Shown one piece after another: positions 52,666 to 61,204 of a stretch of 64,000 nt of DNA. The translations under genes and the position numbers were made by a program. The notes under the pieces were generated by a model. That model was not told the origin of the DNA. It saw only the letters and a list, made by a program, of their open reading frames with translations, and made no database searches. Origin of the DNA: Paenibacillus sp. EZ-K15 (GTDB taxonomy: Bacteria; Bacillota; Bacilli; Paenibacillales; Paenibacillaceae); contig NZ_PDHM01000028.1 in assembly GCF_002573715.1 (NCBI RefSeq), forward strand, positions 313,651 through 377,650. Direction: 5' to 3'. The first letter of the stretch is position 1; every line of letters begins with the position of its first letter.

Positions 52666-52869
52666 TGCTTCACGCCTCCCACTCTAATCATCCTTTCTGA
52701 GATTATACCATTCCGACATGGCCCTCTCCAGCATGGAAGACTGGAGCACTTGCAATACAGATAAACTTAATGATGTTTAGAAATTTGTTTCAAAGGCAGT
52801 CTTACGGGAAGAGTACGCATTATAATAGTTCAGCCCACATTAACCGCCAGCATGGAGTCGACAAATAAT

Positions 52870-53229
52870 CTATGTAGCATTACCTCTTAAAATTTCCCTC
52901 AGCACATTTTTAGCCAAACGCAGCTTCTCATCATTGGCTTCATGAAGTAATCCAACAATATCTTGAATATCGCTCTCCGTAGAGGTAACCAAGAACTCTT
53001 CATCCACATATGCAAATAGCTGAATCAAACTGACATCAAGAGCCCCAGCAATCTTATACAAATTTAATAACGATACATTCTTTTCACCACGTTCAATCTG
53101 TCCTATATATGAAAAATGAAATCCACCCTTCTCACCAAGTGCTTCTTGCGACAAGCCCTTCTCCTTGCGTAGAGCACGTATCCGGGTTCCTACAAGCTTT
53201 AATATTTCCTTATCTATCACGGCATTCAC
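52870..53229 (-). CDS. XRE family regulator with C-terminal helical tail, second copy
   Basis: 119 residues. HTH: VGTRIRALRKEKGLSQEALGEKGGFHFSYIGQIERGEKNVSLLNLYKIAGAL. Tail helices (IQDIVGLLHEANDEKLRLAKNVLREIL) resemble those of the XRE at 51363. Divergent from a small HEPN-like gene. GAAGAGGTG is 8 bases upstream of the ATG at 53229. Confidence 0.9.
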   Translation of the reverse strand: MNAVIDKEILKLVGTRIRALRKEKGLSQEALGEKGGFHFSYIGQIERGEKNVSLLNLYKIAGALDVSLIQLFAYVDEEFLVTSTESDIQDIVGLLHEANDEKLRLAKNVLREILRGNAT

Positions 53230-53361
53230 CTCTTCATGTCAAAAGTGTAGACAAGTTTCATCGAGGCAAACACCAAACAATAAATATTATTATTTAAATT
53301 AATACCTATAAGTATTAAAATGTATATAACACTTCCCTTTTTCCGTTAGGAGGCAGCCGTT

Positions 53362-53742
53362 ATGGAGAATAGTTTGCATCATATAATAAAAGATTATTGT
53401 CAACTTGCTAAATATCATATGAAATTAGCTCATATCATGAGAAATCACAATCGGTTCATGACGTCCCTCATCCTTTGTCATTCTGCTCTCATGGCCATGA
53501 TCCGAGCTCTATTTATTTATGAGAACAGAACACTACCCAGCTCAGAGCTGACACTGGTTGATCTCTTGCAACTATTACATACGGACTACAACCCCGGGCT
53601 TGAAATCGTGGTGTTTGTTGGCAAGTTAAATTTTGTAATTTATGAGGATCAGCAGAGTTTAGAGGTCGTGAAGGAAGAAGATATGGATCGGCTGATAAAA
53701 AGAACAGAAGAGGTTTTAAGGGAATTATGTGGGAGAATGTGA
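53362..53742 (+). CDS. Small helical protein, possibly HEPN-like
   Basis: 126 residues. MRNHNRFMTSLILCHSALMAMIRALFIYENRTLPSSELTLVDLLQLLH has the helix-helix pattern with a hydrophobic partner face seen in HEPN domains (R-x4-F rather than R-x4-H). Later FVGKLNFVIYEDQQSLEVVKEEDMDRLIKRTEEVLRELC. No RxxxxH catalytic motif, so if HEPN it is likely inactive or a substrate-binding type. GGAGG 14 bases before the ATG. Divergent from the XRE gene. Confidence 0.5.
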   Translation: MENSLHHIIKDYCQLAKYHMKLAHIMRNHNRFMTSLILCHSALMAMIRALFIYENRTLPSSELTLVDLLQLLHTDYNPGLEIVVFVGKLNFVIYEDQQSLEVVKEEDMDRLIKRTEEVLRELCGRM

Positions 53743-53870
53743 TACGGTTCCTCATCAGCAATCCCGAATAATCCTTCTGCCCTGAAAAAGCTAAAACACT
53801 GACATAACGCCGTCAGTTATCGCAGCTCATTATAGCTATAACACCAAACATAACAGGTTAAGGAAAATAA

Positions 53871-54308
53871 ATGATGAGCACACACCCAACATTGCGAGGA
53901 TTTGCGACCATCAGTTACTGGGCGGACGATATGGAAGCGGCAAAGGCTTGGTATTCCGATCTGCTGGGTATAACGCCATACTTCGAAAGGTCAGGTCCCG
54001 ACGGGCAACTGGTATACGCCGAATTTCGGATTGGAGACTACCAGCACGAGCTGGGTCTCATCGATCGCCGTTTTGCCCCTGCACAACCAACATCCGGCCC
54101 CGGCGGAGCGATCATGTACTGGCATGTCGATGATATAGAAGCCACCCTCAGCCAATTGAAATCCATGGGGACTGAAGAGTACGAACCTCTCGTACACCGG
54201 GGAGAAGGATTCATCACGGCATCCGTTACGGATCCATTCGGCAACGTGCTGGGAATTATGTACAATGCTCACTATGTAGAGATGCTGAACTCACGAATCC
54301 CCGGATGA
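53871..54308 (+). CDS. VOC (glyoxalase-like) family protein, intact copy
   Basis: 145 residues. VOC fold: GFATISYWADDMEAAKAWYSDLLGITPYF, PGGAIMYWHVDDIEATLSQLKSMG, SVTDPFGNVLGIMYN, with metal-ligand positions His and Glu of the family in plausible places. Its 5' leader (about 72 bases) is nearly identical to that of the copy at 56367, but here the ribosome site is weakened to AAGGAAAATAA. Enzyme activity unknown. Confidence 0.88.
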   Translation: MMSTHPTLRGFATISYWADDMEAAKAWYSDLLGITPYFERSGPDGQLVYAEFRIGDYQHELGLIDRRFAPAQPTSGPGGAIMYWHVDDIEATLSQLKSMGTEEYEPLVHRGEGFITASVTDPFGNVLGIMYNAHYVEMLNSRIPG

Positions 54309-54416
54309 CGAGAATCATGGTAATCAATAAAACGGTACACGTTCGAACTCGGCAAGAATAGCCAAATTGGTTAAGTGACAACCACAGCACAGAATATTAT
54401 TGTGTAGTTAATTACA

Positions 54417-54696
54417 ATGAAAGATCATTCGGCAAGTTACTTGGATTCTGTTGAAGAGGCCCTGTATTGGGCTGGATTGACAGCACACGCAAAAAATGGA
54501 TACCGCGCAGACAGCACAACGATTCTCACCCAGGAAAAAAATGAGCAACTGGTCAGAGCTTAATAAAGAGCGCGTCCGACGGTTAGATCGATTAGGCTTC
54601 ATGACAGTAGCCGGAAAGAAAGTATTATCCGATATGAAGACCGAATCTTTTATACGTTGTGTATTCATCAACCGATTTACGGTTATAGTTATCTAA
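54417..54696 (+). pseudogene. YdeI/OmdA-like protein remnant with frameshifts
   Basis: Frame 1 gives SASYLDSVEEALY, frame 2 gives GWIDSTRKK, frame 3 gives MDTAQTAQRFSPRKK, SNWSELNKERVRRLDRLGFM and TVAGKKVL, together the core of the YdeI (bacteriocin-protection-like) family, normally DSVEEALCFGWIDS...RRFSPRKKKSNWSELNKERV. Joining them needs two single-base insertions, at about 54467 and in the A6 run near 54490. The N- and C-terminal parts of the family are missing. Confidence 0.7.
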
Positions 54697-54822
54697 GGGC
54701 TTTTTTCGTTCATGAATGTACCGATCCATATCATTGGATTCAGATTATAATGGATGAGTATATGATAGACGGTGAAAGTCTGTATATATAGGTATTCGAA
54801 TATAGCGTAGAAGAGGTTGAAG

Positions 54823-56268
54823 ATGAGCAGGAAACATTTTACGGATTATCAATTAAGCGAAGCGATAGTTAACGCGCTGAATAGCTTGGGCTATAATACA
54901 CCGACAGAGGTACAGACGGAAGTCATTCCCGTTGCGCTTGAGAAAAGGGACCTTGTGGTCAAATCGCAAACAGGTAGCGGCAAAACAGCTGCTTATGGTA
55001 TCCCGCTTTGCGAACTCGTGGATTGGAATGAGAATAAGCCGCAGGCATTAATCCTGACGCCAACCCGCGAACTGGCATTACAGGTCAACGAAGATATCAC
55101 GAATATTGGGCGTTTTAAGCGGATCAAAGCAACACCTCTTTTTGGGAAACATCCTTTCCATATACAAAAAGCCGAGTTAAAGCAAAGAACGCACATGGTT
55201 GTGGGTACGCCGGGACGTGTGCTGGACCATATTGAACGCGGATCGCTCTCGCTCAATAAGATTGCCTATCTCGTCATTGACGAAGCAGATGAGATGCTGA
55301 ATATGGGCTTTATTGAGCAGGTTCAGTCGATTATTCAAAAGCTGCCTCGTGACAGGGTCACCATGTTATTCTCTGCTACGTTTCCTGAGGATGTGGCCAA
55401 TTTGGCCCACAAATATATGAACCAGCCTGCCCACATAGAGATTCAAGCCAGTGGTATAACAACTGCGACGATAGAACACACGCTCATTCAGGTGATGGAG
55501 ACGAACAAGCTCGCTCTTCTTCAAGATTTGCTCATTATTGAGAGTCCGGATAGCTGTATTGTGTTCTGCCGCACGCAGGAGCATGTAGATAAACTGTTCA
55601 GATCATTGGCTGATCTCGGTTATCCATGTGATCGTATTCACGGTGGAATGGAACAGGAAGAGCGTTTCGAGGTCATGAATGCATTCAGAAGAGGACAATT
55701 CCGTTACTTGATAGCGACGGATGTAGCCGCCAGAGGTATCGATATCACGAATATCACCCATGTTATTAATTACGATATCCCGCTTGAGAAGGAAAGCTAT
55801 GTTCACCGCACAGGGCGTACAGGACGCGCAGGCAAGACGGGAAAAGCGATTACCTTCGTCACACCGAAGGACGACAAGAGATTAGCCGACATTGAAGCGT
55901 ATATTGGGTTTCCTATATCAGAAGTGAAAGCTCCCTCCATCGAAGCCGTCGATCGCCGGCGAGAAGCTTTCGAGCACAAACTAAAAATTCAACCTGAACT
56001 AAAAAAAGATAAGCGCGAGCAATTAAACAAACAAATTATGAAGCTTAACTTCAATGGCGGCAAGAAAAAGAAGCTTAGAGCCGTGGACTTTGTCGGGACG
56101 ATTGCCAAGCTTGAAGGGGTAACCGCAGACGATATTGGGATTATTACGATCCACGATTTTGTGACTGATGTTGAAATCCTGAATAGCAAGGGACCTCTTG
56201 TGCTTGAAATCATGAAAAACACGACGGTAAAAGGCAAGCTGTTAAAAGTGCGCCAAGGGAATAAATAA
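54823..56268 (+). CDS. dbpA: DEAD-box RNA helicase, DbpA/YxiN type
   Basis: 481 residues from ATG at 54823. Motif Q (YNTPTEVQTEVIP), Walker A SQTGSGKT, motif II DEAD (VIDEADEML), motif III LFSAT, motif VI HRTGRTGRAG. The C-terminal 75 residues (KKKKLRAVDFVGTIAKLEG ... HDFVTDVEIL) match the DbpA RNA-binding domain that recognises 23S rRNA hairpin 92 (established for YxiN). Length 481 versus 479 in B. subtilis. Acts in 50S subunit assembly. Flanked by the two VOC copies. Confidence 0.94.
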   Translation: MSRKHFTDYQLSEAIVNALNSLGYNTPTEVQTEVIPVALEKRDLVVKSQTGSGKTAAYGIPLCELVDWNENKPQALILTPTRELALQVNEDITNIGRFKRIKATPLFGKHPFHIQKAELKQRTHMVVGTPGRVLDHIERGSLSLNKIAYLVIDEADEMLNMGFIEQVQSIIQKLPRDRVTMLFSATFPEDVANLAHKYMNQPAHIEIQASGITTATIEHTLIQVMETNKLALLQDLLIIESPDSCIVFCRTQEHVDKLFRSLADLGYPCDRIHGGMEQEERFEVMNAFRRGQFRYLIATDVAARGIDITNITHVINYDIPLEKESYVHRTGRTGRAGKTGKAITFVTPKDDKRLADIEAYIGFPISEVKAPSIEAVDRRREAFEHKLKIQPELKKDKREQLNKQIMKLNFNGGKKKKLRAVDFVGTIAKLEGVTADDIGIITIHDFVTDVEILNSKGPLVLEIMKNTTVKGKLLKVRQGNK

Positions 56269-56366
56269 AAAGTTGAAGACATAATCAACACTGACATTAC
56301 GCCATCAGTCATCGCAGCTCATACTAGCTATAACACCAAACATAACGGGTTATAGGAGGAAAATAA

Positions 56367-56805
56367 ATGATGAGCACACACCCAACATTGCGAGGATTTG
56401 CAACCATCAGTTACTGGGCGGACGATATGGAAGCGGCAAAGGCTTGGTATTCGGATCTGCTGGGTATTGCACCTTACTTAGAACGTCCGGGACCCGATGG
56501 TCAACTGGCCTATGCCGAATTTCGGATTGGAGACTACCAGCACGAACTGGGTCTCATCGATCGCCGTTTTGCCCCTGCACAACCAACATCCGGCCCCGGC
56601 GGTGCGATTATGTACTGGCATGTTGATGATGTAGAAGCCACCCTCAGCCAATTGAAATCCATGGGGTGCTGTAGAGTACGAACCTCTCGTACACCGGGGA
56701 GAAGGATTTATCACGGCATCCGTCACGGATCCATTCGGCAACGTTCTGGGAATTATGTACAATGCTCACTATTTAGAAATGCTGAATACCAGAATTCAGG
56801 CGTAA
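56367..56805 (+). pseudogene. VOC family protein, frameshifted duplicate
   Basis: Duplicate of 53871-54308. Total length is 439 instead of 438 bases: one inserted base at about 56665 (GGGGTGCTGTAGAG against GGGGACTGAAGAG) shifts the reading frame after residue 100, and an alternate 167-residue ORF continues out of frame. Residues after the break realign if the frame is restored. Leader has the intact AGGAGG site that the other copy has lost. Confidence 0.85.
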
Positions 56806-56835
56806 CCGGAAGCTTACCGCTTACTCTCCGATCCA

Positions 56836-56861
56836 GAAAAAGGAGCAGCATAAGCTGCTCC
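56836..56861 (-). terminator. Terminator for the decayed minus-strand gene
   Basis: Minus strand GGAGCAGC-TTAT-GCTGCTCC then TTTTTC, 14 bases after the stop at 56876. Confidence 0.8.
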
Positions 56862-56875
56862 TCATCATAAAGCCC

Positions 56876-57629
56876 TCAATAACATCCGCACTCACACAAC
56901 ATATTCTTCCATAATCTGCTCGATATCGAATGGAGTAACATCGAAGGCTCAAATATTTCACCGGAGCTGGGTTTCTTGCGCATCATCCAGCCCACGAAGC
57001 ACTCGGGCAGGTTGCAGTACGGTTGATTCGTATACGAATGAAGAGTCGCCACAATATAACGTCCGCCGTATTGGACGATGGTCTGAATATGCAGAGCAAT
57101 GAATTCGCATGCTCCTTGAGGAGCCGACACGATATCTCCGCTGTGCACGGCCTTCCTTCCTCCCTCAGCTTGGCCGAATAATAATCTTCATCTTGGACCA
57201 GTCTCGGGCTCCCGCCTAATTTGATCAGGAAAGACTGATCCATCGAATGGAGGTCGCTGCATGTCTCACGATGCGAAATAAGATGCTTGGTCAGGTCCGG
57301 GTGCGCAAAATGATCGTTCAAGCTCTCATCGGTCATTGCGTGCTCCATCACCTTGATAGAGCAATCAGGATATTGATTGTGCTTCACGTATTTCTCATAG
57401 TCATTAGGGATGAAAATAGAAATCATAGATGCCGGCTTGAAAGGATGAATAAGACTTAAATAGAAGTAATAGCCCAGGTCACCTTCCTGATGGTATCCGC
57501 TTTGTCGTCGAAATAGGCCGGGGCATTGCCGCCGATCCAGCCCGTACTTTGTCCTGTAGATGGACCTCGACCGGCCTCATACAGTATACAGTCCTTGCGC
57601 TCAGCTAAAATATTCGCGTAATTTTCCAT
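56876..57629 (-). pseudogene. Uncharacterised gene broken by at least two frameshifts
   Basis: Three frames in series: ATG at 57629 opens MENYANILAERKDCILYEAG, RGPSTGQSTGWIGGNAPAYF; frame 2 has EGDLGYYFYLSLIHPFKPAS, MISIFIPNDYEKYVKHNQYP and QSFLIKLGGSPRLVQDEDYY; frame 3 has VHSGDIVSAPQGACEFIALH and RYIVATLHSYTNQPYCNLPE. The shifts lie near 57497 and 57150. KLGGSPRLVQDEDYY recalls DUF1963/YwqG-like proteins, but the match is partial and I do not assign a function. No selection appears to maintain it, unless the frameshifts are sequencing errors. Confidence 0.6.
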
Positions 57630-57846
57630 ACCTATGATATGAATCCGGTTAAAGGACCCTTTCCTCCTGCTGATTTAGTCCATGCGATGCCAAGTGATTC
57701 CGGCTTAATAGCCAGTCCTGCAGCAATGAGGCCTAGAACAAAATAAGCGAAACCTCTGGACTTATCTTTTTTGTTAAAATAAACTTAAAATGGAAGCCGA
57801 ACGATTTTCGAATTCCCGATCATGATTGGAAAGCGAGGTGCAGCCA
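57630..57846. other. Intergenic region with a possible membrane-protein remnant
   Basis: On the minus strand KSRGFAYFVLGLIAAGLAIK (about 57715-57780) is an isolated hydrophobic segment without a start codon, most likely a decayed fragment. AT-rich sequence from 57765 probably holds the promoter of the gene at 57847. Confidence 0.3.
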
Positions 57847-58221
57847 TTGACGACCCTTATTGTGATCATCGTCATTTTCTCACTGATCACGCCGACAATC
57901 TTCATCACGAAATTTGCCAAGGAATTACGGGCGAACAACAAACGAAACGTGCAGCGCAAGACGATTCTCGCGAGCGGTACTCCAGCTCAAGCGCAGATCA
58001 ACTCGATCCAGCAAACGAATGTGGAGGTCGAAAATCAACCTGAAGTGTTGCTCGACCTAAGCGTCACGAAACCGGATGGCGGGACGATCCATACCGTCGT
58101 AAGGACCGTTATCCCGATCATAAGCATCCCAACGTTCCAACAAGGCAATATCATCGAAGTAAGGCATATGACCATAGACAATGAGTTGAAATTCGAGGTC
58201 GTAGGCGCCTATATACCTTGA
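57847..58221 (+). CDS. Small membrane-anchored protein of unknown function
   Basis: 124 residues from TTG at 57847 (GAGGTG, 7-base spacing). One N-terminal helix (TTLIVIIVIFSLITPTIFIT), then a soluble beta-rich domain: LASGTPAQAQINSIQQTNVEVENQPEVLLDLSVTKPDGGTIHTVVRTVIPIISIPTFQQGNIIEVRH. The GTPAQAQINSI opening is like a small DUF3592-type extracytoplasmic or cytoplasmic domain (inference). First gene of an immunity-like run, though not itself recognisable as immunity. Confidence 0.6.
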   Translation: MTTLIVIIVIFSLITPTIFITKFAKELRANNKRNVQRKTILASGTPAQAQINSIQQTNVEVENQPEVLLDLSVTKPDGGTIHTVVRTVIPIISIPTFQQGNIIEVRHMTIDNELKFEVVGAYIP

Positions 58222-58235
58222 CCATGAATTCTCGA

Positions 58236-59315
58236 TTACAGCTCTCCCTCAAGAAAACGGATGAGGTACGATTCAGGCTGCGCGAGGAACTCGGTAAAGC
58301 TGCATAGATCGGCGTATGTCTGATGCTCCACATCGTAACAACCAATCAAGCCCTTTTTCTTGGGATTCCATACGAGCTGCAGATCGGAGTAATTGTCAAT
58401 GTCGGCTGACAGGCGCAGAAGCTTTTGTCGGCCGACTTTCATCTCGATCGTATCCGTCAGGGTGAAGAAATCGATATACCCGATTTCATATTCATTCTGC
58501 GGCAGCTCAAGCCGCAGCTGGTCTCCTGTCAGAAAGCGGACGAGTTCATCGGTCAATTTATATTTTTTCAGCGCATACTTCTTGTTCTCCAAACTATGAA
58601 ACTCGGCCGGCTCCAGCGATTTCAAGTAGTCCGCCAAGGCGGTATCCTTATTGCTCACAGCAATCGTATATGGTCGTTCACCGTCCTTTTCCGCTATCGT
58701 CACGTCCGCGCCTCGTTCAATCAAATGCTTTACCATGGCAAGATTCCCCATCCGCACGGCAACAGTTAACGGAGTGGCTCGATAAGGATAGACCATGTCG
58801 GGCTGATTATAATTGATGTCCGCCCCATGATCGAGTAGATAATCGAGGGTCTTATAGTCATGGTCCGACACGGCTTGGCGCAGTACAGCGCTGCCATGCA
58901 GCTTGATATCCAATCCCAGCTCATGAATGAGCGGGATGTTTTTTTTGTTGCCGTAATAGGCCTGTGCATATGCACCTGACCCGATTTGATTGAGTTTATC
59001 CAGTTCGGCGCCTTGCGCAGCGATATACCGAACGATATCTTCCTTTCCATAGCGAACAGCCTTTAAAAAAGCCGGATTATGATGGACATTCAGGTTAACG
59101 CCGTGTTCGACCAGCAGCTTCACAACATCCATTCGCTGCGAGACCAGCGCCAGATCGAGTGGGCTTAACGTCGTATATCTGCTTAGTACGATGCCCTCCT
59201 CGATATCCCAGCCTGCGGCGATTGCTTCCTGCAAAGCCGGAATGTTTCCTTTGTAGATGTTCATGGCTATTTCCGGCAGCTCTTCGAATTTACCGATATC
59301 TTTCAGAACGATCAT
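58236..59315 (-). CDS. Ankyrin-repeat protein
   Basis: 359 residues. About six ankyrin repeats at 15-240 (SPLDLALVSQRMDVVKLLVEHGVNLNV, TPLTVAVRMGNLAMVKHLIERGADV, PYTIAVSNKDTALADYLKSLEP). The C-terminal 120 residues (YALKKYKLTDELVRFLTGDQ ... GCYDVEHQTYADLCSFTEFL) form another domain of SUKH-like look (LQLVWNPKKKGLIGCYDVEHQTYADL). GGGAGG before the ATG. Ankyrin plus SUKH-like C-terminus is common in toxin-immunity loci. Confidence 0.85.
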   Translation of the reverse strand: MIVLKDIGKFEELPEIAMNIYKGNIPALQEAIAAGWDIEEGIVLSRYTTLSPLDLALVSQRMDVVKLLVEHGVNLNVHHNPAFLKAVRYGKEDIVRYIAAQGAELDKLNQIGSGAYAQAYYGNKKNIPLIHELGLDIKLHGSAVLRQAVSDHDYKTLDYLLDHGADINYNQPDMVYPYRATPLTVAVRMGNLAMVKHLIERGADVTIAEKDGERPYTIAVSNKDTALADYLKSLEPAEFHSLENKKYALKKYKLTDELVRFLTGDQLRLELPQNEYEIGYIDFFTLTDTIEMKVGRQKLLRLSADIDNYSDLQLVWNPKKKGLIGCYDVEHQTYADLCSFTEFLAQPESYLIRFLEGEL

Positions 59316-59475
59316 CTATTTTCCTCCCTGCGAAAATCCTGTGTACGTATGCTTCTTCCTGAATTCAATAATTGGAATGAAATTTCCCTTTTTCACATGA
59401 CTTGTAAGGCAGGAATGCCTCCGGCAAGCGTTGAATATGGCATAAACGATCAAATCAAAGGAGTTGTTCAAAGCA

Positions 59476-60486
59476 ATGAGTGCGTACGACATGCATATCG
59501 GCAAACTAATCAGTGGGCGACGGGACTTGGAAGGCAGCGGGCTTTACATACTCTGTGCCCCCGATAAGACCATCGTCGAGCTGGATTCCATCCAGACGAA
59601 TGACGTAATTCTAGTAAGCTCCAAAAACCTGGAGGATGCGCTGTACGAGTTTTGCCAATCGGCTATGGACAACTACGTCTCAGAAGGGAACAACCAGGAT
59701 ATCTATGCTTTTTCCATTTACACCGATACGTATCACGGCAGTTACGTCATATACATCAACAATCTCGAAGGTCTGGACCAAAGCGTGGAGCATGCCCTCG
59801 AATATGAACGGAAGCGGCATCCAGAGCGAGGGGATGACCGGATCCGGGAGCAGCTTTATTATGAATTGAAATACGCGGAAGCTGACTATCCGTTTATGTA
59901 CGAAACCATGCCGGAGCGGCTCGGGACATGGCTTGGCATGTATGCCTGCATCATGTTGGAGGAGCCCGGTTATCTCGATATCGAGCAGCGTTATCTGTTT
60001 GAAAAAGAGCTCTTCGACTCGCAGCTATTCTTGATTGCCATCGATGTGATCCATCGCCTGCGGCACGACTTTGAGCGGCTCCGTCGAACCGATGATTTCA
60101 TCGCCTATGTCTCAGCGGCGGACGGCGTCGGGGGGGATTCCCTGACGACCAGTCAGCTGCTTCGACGATGTGTCAGCGAAGAGCTGCTGTACAAGGCCAT
60201 GCCTGACGTCAAAGAGAAAGACGAAGCCTTTCGGGCGGCCATAAATGCGGTACAGCAAAAGCCCCTCCGGGAGCAGGTTATGCACTGGGTTACCGTCATC
60301 GAGCAGGGAGAGTTCAGCAAGGGCAGCCCGTACAGCTTCTGGAAAACCGACTATGAAGCGTATGAGCAGTTGATCGAACTCGGCGAAACGGCTGTCCCTT
60401 ACATCCGAGAGCATTTGAACAACAAGCTCAATGAGGATACGCGGCTGATCCTGGAGACGGTGCTTCGAGATTTGGGACAGCTCTAG
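59476..60486 (+). CDS. DUF4303-like protein
   Basis: 336 residues from ATG at 59476 (AAAGGAG about 12 bases upstream; TTG at 59464 abuts the site). Residues about 60-170 (YEFCQSAMDNYVSEGNNQDI then YAFSIYTDTYHGSYVIYINN) resemble DUF4303; LRLR-type repeats near the end (TAVPYIREHLNNKLNEDTRLI) are HEAT-like. DUF4303 proteins occur in immunity-gene arrays. Convergent with the next gene. Match to the family is moderate. Confidence 0.6.
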   Translation: MSAYDMHIGKLISGRRDLEGSGLYILCAPDKTIVELDSIQTNDVILVSSKNLEDALYEFCQSAMDNYVSEGNNQDIYAFSIYTDTYHGSYVIYINNLEGLDQSVEHALEYERKRHPERGDDRIREQLYYELKYAEADYPFMYETMPERLGTWLGMYACIMLEEPGYLDIEQRYLFEKELFDSQLFLIAIDVIHRLRHDFERLRRTDDFIAYVSAADGVGGDSLTTSQLLRRCVSEELLYKAMPDVKEKDEAFRAAINAVQQKPLREQVMHWVTVIEQGEFSKGSPYSFWKTDYEAYEQLIELGETAVPYIREHLNNKLNEDTRLILETVLRDLGQL

Positions 60487-60531
60487 CTTGCCGCTTGATC
60501 GGTTCCTACCCCATGAACAGCTCCTTAATGC

Positions 60532-61098
60532 TTACAAAGGAAATGGCGGAGCTTTTTCTGCTGCGATGTTATCGGGATGGACGTCTGCAGGCTCATGGCC
60601 ATTCAAGCGGAGATACATGTATTCCATTTCTTCCAACGGCATTTGTAGCGTTCGGCTGATCTCATAGAGGTCGATGTCTTGCGATAGAAGCTCCCGTGCC
60701 TGATGGATTTTTCCATTTAGCCAACCGTTTTCGAGCATCCATTCCTTCACCCGGTCCAACAGCTGATTCTGGGTTACCGCATCTGCATGCTTTTTATATT
60801 TAGCAATGGATTCCGACAGATAGTCGTAGAGATAAATACCCAGTGCCTCGCGTTGCTCGTGCTTGGACATTCGTTGATACTGCTCATAGCTTAGGCTGAT
60901 ATCCAATTCAAGCGTATGATCCCTGCTATCAAAACGTCTGGATGTTTGCCGGCCGTAACTTTCCGGTAAAACGCGAAATACAACAAAGATATCGAATGGA
61001 AACTTCCAGGCGGCGGCTATTTCCTCTAACGGCAGCAGCTCGTCCCTCAATTGGCCTACGCACGTTCCGTGTGTATCCAGCGTAAAAGCTAGCTTCAC
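60532..61098 (-). CDS. Hypothetical protein in the immunity-like run
   Basis: 188 residues. Soluble; segments FDIFVVFRVLPESYGRQTSRRFDSRDHTLELDISLSYEQYQRMSKHEQREALGIYLYDYLSESIAKYK suggest a beta-sandwich first half and helical second half (KEWMLENGWLNGKIHQARELL). No motif recognised. Similar size and codon use to the neighbouring genes; an immunity role is only inferred from position. Confidence 0.6.
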   Translation of the reverse strand: MKLAFTLDTHGTCVGQLRDELLPLEEIAAAWKFPFDIFVVFRVLPESYGRQTSRRFDSRDHTLELDISLSYEQYQRMSKHEQREALGIYLYDYLSESIAKYKKHADAVTQNQLLDRVKEWMLENGWLNGKIHQARELLSQDIDLYEISRTLQMPLEEMEYMYLRLNGHEPADVHPDNIAAEKAPPFPL

Positions 61099-61204
61099 CC
61101 CATGTCCCCCTTCAGTAGACCCTTTAAATAGTATGGCCTGCCTAAATTTATCTTGAACTTGAACACAGTTTCTCTCATGATGAGTGCCGATAATAATCTA
61201 AGTG

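Noticed and set aside
54309..54416. Possible promoter or gene upstream of the YdeI remnant
   Set aside because: No ORF or clear -35/-10 pair; treated as part of the decayed region.
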